From Desulforhabdus amnigena (lineage in GTDB: Bacteria > Desulfobacterota > Syntrophobacteria > Syntrophobacterales > Syntrophobacteraceae): a DNA stretch of 64,000 nt. The position numbers were made by a program, and so were the translations under genes. Below the pieces are notes generated by a model. It searched no databases. It saw nothing but the letters and a program-made list of their open reading frames with translations, and was not told where the DNA came from. Positions 52,037 through 61,213 of the stretch are shown here, in pieces. Each line of letters starts with the position of its first letter. Within the stretch, counting starts at the first letter, position 1. The DNA is taken from the NCBI RefSeq assembly GCF_027925305.1, contig NZ_BSDR01000001.1, positions 4,234,501-4,298,500 of the forward strand, given 5' to 3'.

Positions 52037-53233
52037 ATGAAGCCGGTTGAAATTAAAAAGGGAATCCAATGGGTTGGAGCTGTTGACTGGAATGTGCGTG
52101 ACTTTCACGGGTATTCAACGCCCAAAGGCACCACCTACAATTCTTACCTGGTCATGGACAAAAAGGTCACTCTTTTCGATACGGTGAAACTGCCCTACAA
52201 GAATACCCTCATCCATAATATCCGCAAAGTCATCGATCCCGAGAAGATCGATTATATCGTCGTGAATCATGTGGAAATGGACCATTCCGGTGCTCTTCCC
52301 GATATCATTGATCTGATTCAACCCGAAAAGGTGTTCTGTTCGGCTATGGGCAAGAAAGCTCTTCTGCAGCATTATCACAGGGAAGACTGGCCTTATGAAG
52401 TCGTTGAATCCGGACGGGAGATCAGCCTTGGAGAAAAGACCCTCCAGTTCGTCGAAACCCGCATGCTTCACTGGCCGGACAGCATGATGACCTATATCAA
52501 GGAAGATAAACTCCTCATTTCCAGCGATGGATTCGGGCAGCACTGGGCAACCAGCGAGCGGTTCGACGATGAAGTGGATCTCGATCAGCTGCTTTTCCAT
52601 TCGGCCAAGTACTATGCCAATATTCTGCTGCCCTTTTCTCCCCTCGTGGAAAAACTCATTGCCAATGTGAAGAAGCTGGGTCTCGAGATCGACATGATCG
52701 CCCCCGACCATGGTCTCATTTGGAGAACTCATCCGGCCAAGATCCTTGAAGCGTATGGGAAATGGTGCCGTCAGGAGAGCCGGGAGAAGGCGCTCATCAT
52801 TTATGAAACCATGTGGCAGAGCACGGAAAAGATGGCCATGGCCATAGCTGATGGTTTGGGAGAGGAAGGGGTGGAGTTCAAGGTGCTCAACCTCAAGCTG
52901 AATCATCGCAGTGATGTCATGACGGAAGTCCTGGATGCCAGGGCCGTGGTTTTGGGATCATCCACATTGAACAACGGCATCATGCCGACGATGGCCGATA
53001 TGCTCTGTTATATGAAGGGATTGAAACCGGCGGACAAGATCGGTGCCGCTTTTGGATCCTATGGATGGAGCGGAGAGGCGGTAAAACTTCTCAACACTGC
53101 CCTGGAAGAGATGAAGGTCAAGGTGGTGGATCCGGGTATGAGAATCCAATTTGCGCCGACACACGAAGATCTTCAAAAATGCGTTGAGCTTGGCCGCAAG
53201 ATCGGACAAGCCATGAAGGGAAGCAGTGTCTGA
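52037..53233 (+). CDS. roo: flavodiiron protein, rubredoxin:oxygen oxidoreductase type
   Basis: A 398-residue A-type flavoprotein. The metallo-beta-lactamase-like half holds the diiron ligands in NHVEMDHSG and later histidines (DHGLIW). The flavodoxin half, starting near ALIIYETMWQSTEKMA, binds FMN. These enzymes reduce oxygen to water (or NO to nitrous oxide) using electrons from rubredoxin, which is encoded just upstream. The ATG at 52037 with GAGAGG upstream was chosen over an open frame to 51839. It ends the oxygen-defence cluster. Confidence 0.95.
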   Translation: MKPVEIKKGIQWVGAVDWNVRDFHGYSTPKGTTYNSYLVMDKKVTLFDTVKLPYKNTLIHNIRKVIDPEKIDYIVVNHVEMDHSGALPDIIDLIQPEKVFCSAMGKKALLQHYHREDWPYEVVESGREISLGEKTLQFVETRMLHWPDSMMTYIKEDKLLISSDGFGQHWATSERFDDEVDLDQLLFHSAKYYANILLPFSPLVEKLIANVKKLGLEIDMIAPDHGLIWRTHPAKILEAYGKWCRQESREKALIIYETMWQSTEKMAMAIADGLGEEGVEFKVLNLKLNHRSDVMTEVLDARAVVLGSSTLNNGIMPTMADMLCYMKGLKPADKIGAAFGSYGWSGEAVKLLNTALEEMKVKVVDPGMRIQFAPTHEDLQKCVELGRKIGQAMKGSSV

Positions 53234-53355
53234 GGCTTTTGAACCTTTCTTGCCTGGGAAATTTCGATTTGACCATCAAATTTTTTTTATGATGCCTTGA
53301 TTCTGAAAGAATGGGGAAAACCGGTTCTTTCGGAATCGGATCATTCCCTGAAGCA

Positions 53356-53394
53356 GCCATGTTGGATCGAACGTGACCTGGACTCCAACATGGC
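53356..53394 (+). terminator. hairpin downstream of the flavodiiron gene
   Basis: GCCATGTTGGA and TCCAACATGGC form a perfect 11-bp stem with a 17-base loop, 120 bases after the roo stop. A T-rich stretch is not adjacent, so it may be a weak terminator or a regulatory hairpin. The rest of 53234-53695 has no clear gene. Confidence 0.5.
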
Positions 53395-53695
53395 CGGTCT
53401 CATTTCTTGCCGGTTCACTTGAATATTCCGTTTCCGTGCGGATGTAATCCGAAAGGCGTTCTTCCAAAGTTCAGAGTACCCCTCGTATAACTACAAGCCC
53501 CATCCCTCCTTTCTAGAAAATTCCGAGAAGATCGTTTCTTTTTGATCGAACCTCCCAACGTCGTTTTCGACCGCAAGATCCATGAACTCTTCCGTTTTCT
53601 CGAGGCAAACAGCATCATGGCTTGCAAAACGGCAGAGATGAAAGTATTGATGGAAGTGTGCTCATGCTGGATGCAATGCAAAAAAAGGAGAAGAA

Positions 53696-54166
53696 ATGCA
53701 ACAACAAGTGGATGTTCAGAAGGTATACCGAGCAAGCAAAATCATAAGCGTTGCCATGTTGGTTTCCGTGCTGGTTTATCCTGTTATCGTCGAATTCATG
53801 AAAAGGACGCACCAGCCTTTTGAAGGGTTTGCCCCCCAGAATGCGGTTCGACTGCCGGATATTTTTTATGGACTTGCCTTGCTCTCACTGGTCGGCATAA
53901 GGGTGGTGCGAAAAGCCATCTTAAAAAGATCCGCCGGGGATGATCTGAAGACCCTGGTCGCCAAACTGCATATTTCAAACATCGCGACCTACGCTCTGAG
54001 TGAAGTGCCGGCAATCCTGGGACTGGTCCTCTTCCTGATAGGTGGATATACCAGCCAGTTCTATGCGCTTCTCCTTTTTGCGCTGCTGCTCATGGTCCTT
54101 TATTTTCCAAAACTTGTTTATTGGGAAGCATGGCTTCGAAAAATGGGCGGCTACCGCTCTTCTTGA
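53696..54166 (+). CDS. four-span membrane protein of unknown function
   Basis: A 156-residue protein with about four hydrophobic segments (near residues 17-36, 55-70, 97-117 and 121-139) linked by short charged loops. I do not recognise a family. An AGGAGAAG ribosome site precedes the ATG at 53696. It stands upstream of a SpoT-like hydrolase gene with 52 bases between and may be co-transcribed with it. No cofactor or catalytic motif is visible. Confidence 0.6.
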   Translation: MQQQVDVQKVYRASKIISVAMLVSVLVYPVIVEFMKRTHQPFEGFAPQNAVRLPDIFYGLALLSLVGIRVVRKAILKRSAGDDLKTLVAKLHISNIATYALSEVPAILGLVLFLIGGYTSQFYALLLFALLLMVLYFPKLVYWEAWLRKMGGYRSS

Positions 54167-54218
54167 CTCTTCTGGTCGTTGCAGCCGGCAAGGATGAGAA
54201 CCTCCAACGAGAAAAATT

Positions 54219-54641
54219 ATGGCCGATCTTGAACGAGCGATTTTAATTGCCGCTCGAGCCCACTATGGACAAAGGGACAAGTCGGGTGCTCCCTATATCT
54301 TGCACCCCCTTCGAGTAATGCAGCGAATGCCTACGGAAATGCTGCGGGTCATAGCTGTTCTGCACGATGTCATAGAAGATACGGTGTTTTCCCTGGAAAA
54401 TCTAAGAGATGAAGGCTTTTCAAATGACATCCTCGAGGCCCTGGACTGCCTCACACGCCGTGAAGGAGAAACCTATGAGCGGTTCATCGAGCGGGTGAAA
54501 AGTCATCCTCTTGCGGTACAGGTCAAGATTGCGGACCTGGAGGACAATATGGACATGCGCCGCATGGAAAAAGTGACGGAAAAAGATCTGACGCGCATTG
54601 CCAAATACCATCGAGCCTGGATGGAAATAAAAGGGTGCTGA
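54219..54641 (+). CDS. stand-alone SpoT/MESH1-like HD hydrolase
   Basis: A 140-residue protein equal to the hydrolase domain of RelA/SpoT. It has AARAHYGQRDKSGAPYILHPLRV (the first metal histidine and substrate loop), VLHDVIEDT (the HD pair) and KIADLEDNMD (the final Asp ligand). It has no synthetase, TGS or ACT domain, which makes it a small alarmone hydrolase candidate that removes the 3'-diphosphate from (p)ppGpp. Substrate is inferred from the motif set. It is small but has the expected length. Confidence 0.85.
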   Translation: MADLERAILIAARAHYGQRDKSGAPYILHPLRVMQRMPTEMLRVIAVLHDVIEDTVFSLENLRDEGFSNDILEALDCLTRREGETYERFIERVKSHPLAVQVKIADLEDNMDMRRMEKVTEKDLTRIAKYHRAWMEIKGC

Positions 54642-54780
54642 ACAAACCCGAAAAGGGGTTGCATGTTTTGATGAACCCTCCTGTGAGCCCTCCGCTATCC
54701 CCTGGCACTATTAACCTGCTGAAATCAATGAATTTGTATAACGTAAACAGACTTTGTTAAAAAAAAAACTTAAAGTCATA

Positions 54781-54795
54781 ATGGTAACTTACCAT
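54781..54795. promoter_or_regulatory. short perfect palindrome upstream of sdhC/frdC
   Basis: ATGGTAA and TTACCAT flank a single central C, in the AT-rich region 130 bases before the first gene of the sdh/frd operon. It could be an operator. The strand 54642-54925 has no gene. Confidence 0.4.
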
Positions 54796-54925
54796 GGGAT
54801 TCCCCCTTCTAAGGATAAAAAATATTTAACTTTTTGATAGAAGTACTCTATGTTCTCCTGGTTGTGATGAGTAAGGGTTTTTCGACCCGAGTCCTTAACA
54901 GTCCTTATCCGAAAACAGAGGGAGA

Positions 54926-55588
54926 ATGATGTCCAACCAACCAACAGCAGCTCAAGTAGCACAACCTGTGAGGACCGACGCGTACCTGGATACCCTGCAG
55001 ATGTTCACTGGTGTCGCTCTGATCTTGTTCATGTGGAGTCACATGATCCTAGTGGCCAGTGTGAACTTCGGGCCGGGGGTAATGAATGCGATTGCTGGTT
55101 TCCTGGAAAGAACCTATCTGGCTCAGACGGGTGGGCCTGTTATCGCGTTCGTTTTTTTGGTTCATTTTGTTCTGGCGGCGCGCAAGCTTCCCTTCAGAGC
55201 CAAGGAACAGAAGGCCATGTGGGAGCACAGTGTGCGCTTCAATCACCTGGATACCTGGCTCTGGAATGTTCAAGCCATCACCGCCATGATCATTCTGATC
55301 ATGGGGAGTATTCATATGTGGACCGTTTTGACCAACCTGCCCATCACGGCCGCCAAGAGTGCAGCCCGTGTGCAGACAGGATGGTGGCTTCTTTTCTACC
55401 TGTTGTTGCTTCCGATGATCGAACTCCATGTGGGAATCGGTTTCTACCGCATCGGCGTCAAATGGGGCTGGATCACCCGTTCCAACCGTAAGGGGTTGAA
55501 GCGCTTTGAAAATAAGCTGACGCTGGTCTTCATCACCATTGGTCTGATCACACTCTTCACTTTATACTTCATCATTAACCCTGCGTAA
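54926..55588 (+). CDS. sdhC: succinate dehydrogenase/fumarate reductase cytochrome b subunit
   Basis: A 220-residue five-helix membrane protein like Wolinella FrdC, which binds two hemes b and menaquinone. Histidines suited as heme ligands occur in MWSHMILV, LVHFVLAAR, GSIHMW and IELHVGIG; the last stretch also holds a Glu matching the place of the proton-path glutamate of the Wolinella enzyme. In sulfate reducers and syntrophs such enzymes run succinate oxidation or fumarate reduction with menaquinone. ATG 54926 is followed by another ATG at 54929. The flavoprotein gene follows. Confidence 0.9.
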   Translation: MMSNQPTAAQVAQPVRTDAYLDTLQMFTGVALILFMWSHMILVASVNFGPGVMNAIAGFLERTYLAQTGGPVIAFVFLVHFVLAARKLPFRAKEQKAMWEHSVRFNHLDTWLWNVQAITAMIILIMGSIHMWTVLTNLPITAAKSAARVQTGWWLLFYLLLLPMIELHVGIGFYRIGVKWGWITRSNRKGLKRFENKLTLVFITIGLITLFTLYFIINPA

Positions 55589-55599
55589 GGAGCCAAAAG

Positions 55600-57465
55600 T
55601 TGGAAACCTTTTATACCGATTTGCTATGTATCGGAGCGGGCTTGGCCGGCGAGCGGGTGGCCGTTGAGGCGGCTTCACGGGGCTTTGAAACCATCTGTTT
55701 GAGTATCGTGCCACCACGGCGTTCCCATTCTTCTGCAGCCCAGGGCGGCATGCAGGCTTCTTTGGGGAACTGCTGCAAGGGCGAAGGCGACTGCCCGGAT
55801 ATCCATTTTTCAGATACCGTCAAGGGATCTGATTGGGGATGTGACCAGGAAGTTGCCCGCATGTTTGCAGAAACCGCGCCCATTGCCGTTCGCGAAATGG
55901 CTCACTGGGGGATCCCCTGGAACCGCGTTGTACCCGGCAAGAGCACCTACTTCAAGGGTGGGAAGGAATTCGAGAAAATCGAATCCAAAGAGAAGGAAGG
56001 CCTCATTACCGCCCGTGACTTCGGTGGAACGGCCAAGTGGAGAACTTGCTACACTTCTGACGGAACCGGGCATACTCTGCTTTTTACCATGGACAACCAG
56101 GTGGTGAAGCTGGGCGTAACGGTCCACGACCGGGTGGAAGCCATCTCCCTGATTCACGACGGCGAGACCTGTATCGGCGCCGTGGCCCGTTGCCTCAAGA
56201 CGGGCAAGCTGCGTGTGTATCTGGCAAAAGCCACTCTGATAGCGACCGGTGGATATGGCCGCCTGTATCGTGAAACGACCAATGCCGTCATCTGCGATGG
56301 AAGCGGCGCTATCCTGGCTCTGAGGACCGGCATCGTACCCATCGGAAACCCGGAAGCCGTGCAGTTTCACCCCACCGGCATCGTTCCCACCAACATCCTG
56401 GTGACGGAAGGCTGCCGCGGTGACGGTGGAACTTTGAAGGATGTAAACGGCGAACGGTTCATGCACATCTATGAACCGGAAAAACAGGAACTGGCTTCTC
56501 GCGATGTCGTTTCCCGCTGGATGACCCACCACATTCGCAAGGGGCTGGGGGTGAAGAGTGCTTACGGCGATCATCTCTGGCTGGATATCCGCCATCTGGG
56601 GGCAAAACACATCAAGACCAAGCTCCGTGAAGTGGAAGAAATCTGTAACGAATTCCTCGGTGTAGATCCCATCACTCAGATGATTCCCGTCCGACCCTGC
56701 CAGCATTACAGCATGGGTGGCGTTCGCACCAACAAAGACGGTGCCGCTTACGGCTTGAAGGGGCTCTTTGCCGCCGGCGAAGCGGCCTGCTGGGATATGC
56801 ACGGGTTCAACCGACTGGGTGGAAACTCCCTGGCGGAAACCATCGTGGCCGGAAGGATCGTGGGGCAGAAGGTTTCCGATTTCCTGGAAGGCTATGAAGC
56901 CGATTTCAGAACGGAAGTCATCAGGGATGCAGTGAAGAAGGAACAGGAACGCATTGCGGCGGTCATTAGCGGCAGAGACGGTAAGGAAAACGTCTACGAA
57001 GTACGCGCAGCCATGCAGGATGCCCTCATGGAAGGCGTGGGCATTTTCCGCAACGGCGAAGACTTGCATAAGGCCGTGGAAAAATTGCAGGTTGTTGCTG
57101 AACGTGCGGAAAAGGTCGGGTTGCGTTCCAACGGTGTGGGTGCCAACCCTGAACTCGCTTTGGCTCTCCGTATCAAGGGAATGGTCCGGTTGGCTCTCTG
57201 CGTTGCTTACGGTGCCGAGCAACGAACGGAAAGCCGCGGTTGCCATGCGCGCGAAGACTATAAGGAACGGAACGACAGAGATTGGCTCAAGAGAACTCTG
57301 GCCACATGGAAAGAGGGGGATGTATTGCCCACCTTGAATTATGAATCCAATTCGAAGGTTTGGGAAATTCCTCCAGGAGAAAGAGGCTACGGTTCCTGCC
57401 AGATCATTTGCTCTGAGGATCCTGAGGTTATGGGCCGCGGAATTACACCGCCGGAAACCAATTGA
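55600..57465 (+). CDS. sdhA: succinate dehydrogenase/fumarate reductase flavoprotein
   Basis: A 621-residue flavoprotein. The FAD-binding GAGLAGERVAVEAA is followed by RRSHSSAAQGGMQA, whose His is the usual covalent FAD attachment site. Substrate residues lie in HPTGIVPTN and the HYSMGGVRTN segment, and the C-terminal domain is complete. It oxidises succinate or reduces fumarate, depending on direction. Start is TTG at 55600 with AAGGAGC ahead. It is the large subunit of the complex with the neighbouring genes. Confidence 0.95.
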   Translation: METFYTDLLCIGAGLAGERVAVEAASRGFETICLSIVPPRRSHSSAAQGGMQASLGNCCKGEGDCPDIHFSDTVKGSDWGCDQEVARMFAETAPIAVREMAHWGIPWNRVVPGKSTYFKGGKEFEKIESKEKEGLITARDFGGTAKWRTCYTSDGTGHTLLFTMDNQVVKLGVTVHDRVEAISLIHDGETCIGAVARCLKTGKLRVYLAKATLIATGGYGRLYRETTNAVICDGSGAILALRTGIVPIGNPEAVQFHPTGIVPTNILVTEGCRGDGGTLKDVNGERFMHIYEPEKQELASRDVVSRWMTHHIRKGLGVKSAYGDHLWLDIRHLGAKHIKTKLREVEEICNEFLGVDPITQMIPVRPCQHYSMGGVRTNKDGAAYGLKGLFAAGEAACWDMHGFNRLGGNSLAETIVAGRIVGQKVSDFLEGYEADFRTEVIRDAVKKEQERIAAVISGRDGKENVYEVRAAMQDALMEGVGIFRNGEDLHKAVEKLQVVAERAEKVGLRSNGVGANPELALALRIKGMVRLALCVAYGAEQRTESRGCHAREDYKERNDRDWLKRTLATWKEGDVLPTLNYESNSKVWEIPPGERGYGSCQIICSEDPEVMGRGITPPETN

Positions 57466-57479
57466 GGAGAGGTATTAAA

Positions 57480-58229
57480 GTGGGAAGATCTTTAAAATTT
57501 AATATTTTTCGATATAACCCCGAAGATCCTGCGTCTGTTCCCCACATGGACACCTTCCACCTGGAAGAAACCGACGCTATGACTCTTTTCATCGCGCTCA
57601 ATCGCATTCGCGAGGAGCAGGATCCGAGCCTCCAGTTTGATTTCATGTGCCGCGCCGGTATTTGCGGTTCCTGCGCCATGCTCATCAATGGAAGGCCCGA
57701 TCTGGCCTGCCACACCAAGACGAAAGGGCTGCCTGAAGAGATCACCCTGTTGCCGCTTCCGGTCTTTAAGCTGATCGGAGATCTTTCTGTAGATACAGGA
57801 ACCTGGTTCCGAGCCATGAATGAAAAGGTTCAATCCTGGGTTCACACGGACAAGGTCTTCGATCCCAATGCTCCCGAAGAGCGTATGGAAAACCAGTTGG
57901 CCGAAGATATTTACGAACTGGAACGTTGCATTGAGTGCGGTTGCTGCGTAGCGGCTTGCGGAAAGGCCAACATGCGGTCTGAATTCATGGGCGCCGTTGC
58001 TTTCAACCGTATTGCGCGTTTTATGATGGATCCTCGCGATCAGAGGACCGGAAACGAGTACTTTGAAGTGGTTGGCAACGAAGAAGGCATTTTCGGGTGT
58101 CTCGGTCTGCTGGGATGCGAAGATGTTTGTCCGAAAGATATTCCTCTGCAGGATCAATTGGGGATGTTGCGCCGTAAAATGGGCTGGCAGTCCATCCGCC
58201 ACCTTTTCAGCAAGATGATCCCTGAATAA
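57480..58229 (+). CDS. sdhB: succinate dehydrogenase/fumarate reductase iron-sulfur subunit
   Basis: A 249-residue three-cluster protein. The 2Fe-2S site is CRAGICGSC plus a later Cys in PDLAC; the second site CIECGCCVAAC holds a 4Fe-4S cluster; and CLGLLGCEDVCP holds the 3Fe-4S part. It passes electrons between the flavoprotein and the heme b anchor. The GTG at 57480 has AGGAGAGG ahead and is chosen over a TTG at 57462 that overlaps the previous stop. The operon order C-A-B is that of Wolinella-type enzymes. Confidence 0.95.
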   Translation: MGRSLKFNIFRYNPEDPASVPHMDTFHLEETDAMTLFIALNRIREEQDPSLQFDFMCRAGICGSCAMLINGRPDLACHTKTKGLPEEITLLPLPVFKLIGDLSVDTGTWFRAMNEKVQSWVHTDKVFDPNAPEERMENQLAEDIYELERCIECGCCVAACGKANMRSEFMGAVAFNRIARFMMDPRDQRTGNEYFEVVGNEEGIFGCLGLLGCEDVCPKDIPLQDQLGMLRRKMGWQSIRHLFSKMIPE

Positions 58230-58365
58230 CCTCCTGGAAAAAAGGGTGAGTTCCAAGCCTGCATTCCAGAAAACGGCTTTCCCTCCCCGGGATGCTTTTT
58301 TTCGGCATACTGCCTGGAATTCCTTTTGCCATGGAGTGAGGTGTTGTTTCGATCTTAACGTTTTA

Positions 58366-58406
58366 CATCCCCCGGCAGACGGAGCTGATCCGCCCGCCGG
58401 GGGATG
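58366..58406 (+). terminator. hairpin downstream of the sdh/frd operon
   Basis: CATCCCCCGGC and GCCGGGGGATG form a perfect 11-bp GC-rich stem with a 19-base loop, 136 bases after sdhB. TTGC follows, but no long T-run. The stretch 58230-58776 has no convincing gene. Confidence 0.55.
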
Positions 58407-58776
58407 TTGCGTCTTCGGCGCGTCAAGTTCATGCCCCTTCCTGATGAGAACACAACCATCCCTCGAATTGTTCTTCGCGCGAGGTATAGTGTACCAACCC
58501 TTGACCGGTTTTTCAGTATTCCATGATCTTTCTGGCGTTGTTTGAGCAGGGGCCGAGCATTCGTTTTGGATAGCCAAGGGATCGAATTTGCTGCTGAAAC
58601 AGGATCGGCAAGGCGGTTTCGATCGGTAGACCTTTCTTCTCGCCCTTTTTCCCATTTCATCGGTTCATATTGCATTCAGGCAGATGGGGGCCATCTCAGG
58701 CACGCCTGTCCGAATGCGAGCCAAACTTTCATCTATTGATCATCGACCGATGATGGTCTGATTTTGGGAGGTTCAA

Positions 58777-60000
58777 ATGGCGGAAATTGTACTTGCTTTG
58801 GGGCTTCTGGCCGGAATTTATATGGCGTGGAATATCGGCGCCAACGATATTGCAAATGGAATGGCCTCACCGGTGGCCGCCAAGGCGATCACGTTGCGGC
58901 AGGCGGTTTTCATCGGTGGATTTCTTGATTTTGTTGGGGCAGCCTTTATCGGGTCTCACGTCACATCGACCATATCCAGTGGGATTCTCAAAGCAGAACT
59001 CGTCACCGACCCTCAGGTGATGAGTGTTGGACTTCTGTCCGCCCTGCTGGCTTCTGCTTTTTGGGTATTCGTAGCCACCTGGAAGCAGCTGCCGGTTTCT
59101 ACAACCCACTCCATTGTGGGGGCGGTGGTGGGATTCGGAATAGTTGTCGGGGGGGTGTCGGCCGTCAAATGGGGCAAGATCATTCCCATCATCCTCAGCT
59201 GGTTGATTTCCCCCGTTTTTGCGGGTTTCCTCGCTTACATGATTTTCGTGTTCATTCGCAGACGGATCCTCAGAAAACCCAAACTTTTTCTGGAAGCCCT
59301 CCGCTGGACCCCTTTTTTTTCGGGTGCAACCATTCTTATCGTCATGCTCTCTCTTCTTACTAAAACCCCCTTGGGAGAACGGTTGGGATTGAACCCCGGA
59401 GCCAGCGCTGCTGTTTCCATTCTTTTTACGGTTGTGCTGGGCTTTGCAGCGAAAAAATGGATGGCTAAAACGATTCGCAAGGTAGAAGAAGAGGGGGTGG
59501 AAGAAATCTTCAGGAGATTGCAGGTATTTACGGCCTGCTATGTTTCCCTGGCGCACGGAGCCAACGACGTGGCCAATGCCATAGGGCCTGTTGCCGGCAT
59601 TTTCGCCATTTATAAAATGGGGCACATTCCGCAAAGCGCCGAAGTTCCCTTTTTTCTCCTTGCCGGTGGAGGCATTTTCATTGCCATAGGGGTTTTCACA
59701 TGGGGATACCGGGTGATTGAAACCATTGGCCACAAGATCACCATTCTCAATAATACCCGGGGTTTTTCCGTGGACTTCGGCACAGCCACTTCTGTACTCA
59801 TTGCTTCGAAAATGGGGTTGCCTGTTTCGACAACGCATGCTGCGGTGGGGGCGGTGATCGGCGTTGGGCTTGCCGGGGGGCTCGCCGCGGTGGACTTTAA
59901 AATGGTGTGGAAGATCACGCTGTACTGGCTGATTACCCTCCCTCTGGCGGCATTGCCGACAATCGTTATATTTAAGATTCTTGAAGCAATCTTTTTATAA
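58777..60000 (+). CDS. pit: PiT family inorganic phosphate transporter
   Basis: A 407-residue permease with the duplicated PiT signature: the first half has NIGANDIANGMASP and STTHSIVGAVVG, the second HGANDVANAIGP and STTHAAVGAVIG. About ten membrane helices are seen. It imports phosphate (or another oxyanion such as sulfate) by cation symport. A DUF47 partner gene follows after 14 bases, a standard PiT pair. Start ATG at 58777 has GGGAGG ahead. Confidence 0.92.
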   Translation: MAEIVLALGLLAGIYMAWNIGANDIANGMASPVAAKAITLRQAVFIGGFLDFVGAAFIGSHVTSTISSGILKAELVTDPQVMSVGLLSALLASAFWVFVATWKQLPVSTTHSIVGAVVGFGIVVGGVSAVKWGKIIPIILSWLISPVFAGFLAYMIFVFIRRRILRKPKLFLEALRWTPFFSGATILIVMLSLLTKTPLGERLGLNPGASAAVSILFTVVLGFAAKKWMAKTIRKVEEEGVEEIFRRLQVFTACYVSLAHGANDVANAIGPVAGIFAIYKMGHIPQSAEVPFFLLAGGGIFIAIGVFTWGYRVIETIGHKITILNNTRGFSVDFGTATSVLIASKMGLPVSTTHAAVGAVIGVGLAGGLAAVDFKMVWKITLYWLITLPLAALPTIVIFKILEAIFL

Positions 60001-60014
60001 GTAAAGGAGATTCT

Positions 60015-60683
60015 ATGCGCACGGCATTTCTGACGTTATTTCGCCAATCCCCTTTTGAAGGCCTCAAGAAACACGCGAAACTGATTCAAGAGGCGGCCCC
60101 CATATTCAGGCTTGCAGTCCTGGCCCATTTGGATGGGAATAATACTGAATTCGAAAGTTATCACAATAAAATCACCATCATAGAAGACCAGGGCGATGGC
60201 ATCAAACGCAACATTCGGGGCCATCTGCCTCGAGGGATTTTACTGCCCATGGATAAATTTCAACTGCTCTGGTATCTGCGTGAGCAGGATAAAGTGCTCG
60301 ATGGGACACAGGATGTACTGCACTGGCTTTCGTATCGAAAGACCGTTGTCCCCGATGAATTGGTGGACGATCTTCTGCTGATGGTTGAAAAGGTGATTGA
60401 CGTTTTGAAATCCATCCATCCCCTGGTGGTTGCGGCCGACAATTATTTTCAGCATTTTTCCGAAAATCAGCGCAAGGAGGTGAAACAGGCGATTCGCCTG
60501 ATCCGTGAATATGAATTTCAGTCCGATCAGGTGGAAAGAAAACTGCTTTCGGACATCCTGAGCTATCCGTTTGAAAGCCCTACTTCAGCATATCATCTTG
60601 CTGAGTTGATCCGGTATATGGGGGACATTTCCAATCATGCGGAAAACGCGGGTGATATGATGCGAGCCATGATTGCACGGTGA
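60015..60683 (+). CDS. DUF47/PhoU-like regulator of the phosphate transporter
   Basis: A 222-residue helical protein of the TIGR00153/DUF47 family. The motifs EDQGDGIKRNIRGHLPRGI and LIRYMGDISNHAENAGDMM are typical. Such proteins act with PiT permeases in phosphate control and have a PhoU-like three-helix fold. It follows the permease by 14 bases with AAAGGAG ahead of the ATG at 60015. The repeat element at 60759 follows. Confidence 0.88.
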   Translation: MRTAFLTLFRQSPFEGLKKHAKLIQEAAPIFRLAVLAHLDGNNTEFESYHNKITIIEDQGDGIKRNIRGHLPRGILLPMDKFQLLWYLREQDKVLDGTQDVLHWLSYRKTVVPDELVDDLLLMVEKVIDVLKSIHPLVVAADNYFQHFSENQRKEVKQAIRLIREYEFQSDQVERKLLSDILSYPFESPTSAYHLAELIRYMGDISNHAENAGDMMRAMIAR

Positions 60684-60758
60684 TCCATTTTGGGATAAGC
60701 GCTCCATCACAAGTTCTTTAAAATTCTGCATGTGAGCGCTTCTTACAATATCGCATTA

Positions 60759-60871
60759 AGAACCTATCCGGAAACCCCCTGTGGACTTTGCGACACCCCC
60801 CTTCAATTCCCCCCCTCGAGGGGGGACCAAGGGGGGTGTCCACTGCTGAGGAAGGTTTTCGGGTAGGCTCT
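60759..60871. repeat. nested palindromic intergenic element
   Basis: A ~113-base element with outer arms AGAACCTATCCGGAAACC and GGTTTTCGGGTAGGCTCT (14 of 18 pairing). Inside these lie GTGGAC/GTCCAC, then GACACCCCCCTT/AAGGGGGGTGTC (perfect 12 bp), then CCCCCCTCGAGGGGGG (perfect palindrome). It can fold into a very stable branched hairpin and is likely a MITE-like or REP-like unit. It separates the DUF47 and DUF504 genes. Confidence 0.75.
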
Positions 60872-60904
60872 AAATTGCGGTCGAATCTCTCATGAGAATT
60901 TCCC

Positions 60905-61162
60905 ATGATTCCGATCCACGAACTTTTTAACCGAATCCGGTGGGACAGGGAATTTGGCAGGGCCGGTTTCGAAATCGGGTATTTTGATCATATCGAACAG
61001 CGGATCATCCGCATTCCGTTCCGTGAAATACATTTTGAGGAGGGAAACCATTTCTCCTTTCAACTGCTGGGTCTCGGAGGCGAAACGGTGACCATTCCCT
61101 TCCACAGGGTGCGGCAGGTCTTTCGTGATGGAGTGTTGATCTGGGAGAGGACGGGGGCGTAA
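60905..61162 (+). CDS. DUF504 (UPF0248-like) protein
   Basis: An 85-residue protein with MIPIHELFNRIRWD at the start, YFDHIEQRIIRIPF in the middle and the ending RVRQVFRDGVLIWER. That matches DUF504, a small RNA-associated family seen mostly in archaea and scattered in bacteria. The start ATG at 60905 lies right after the intergenic element, with weak ribosome pairing. No bacterial role is known. A lipoprotein gene follows on the same strand. Confidence 0.8.
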   Translation: MIPIHELFNRIRWDREFGRAGFEIGYFDHIEQRIIRIPFREIHFEEGNHFSFQLLGLGGETVTIPFHRVRQVFRDGVLIWERTGA

Positions 61163-61213
61163 CAGGTCTAAGGGGCTATTTGAAAAATATGGTGGGCAAA
61201 ATGGAGCAAGTAT

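Noticed and set aside
53542..53823. 93-residue frame overlapping the membrane protein gene
   Set aside because: It overlaps a better supported gene and has no recognisable features.
58246..58545. 99-residue open frame between sdhB and pit
   Set aside because: It spans the GC-rich hairpin and has no coding character that I can support.
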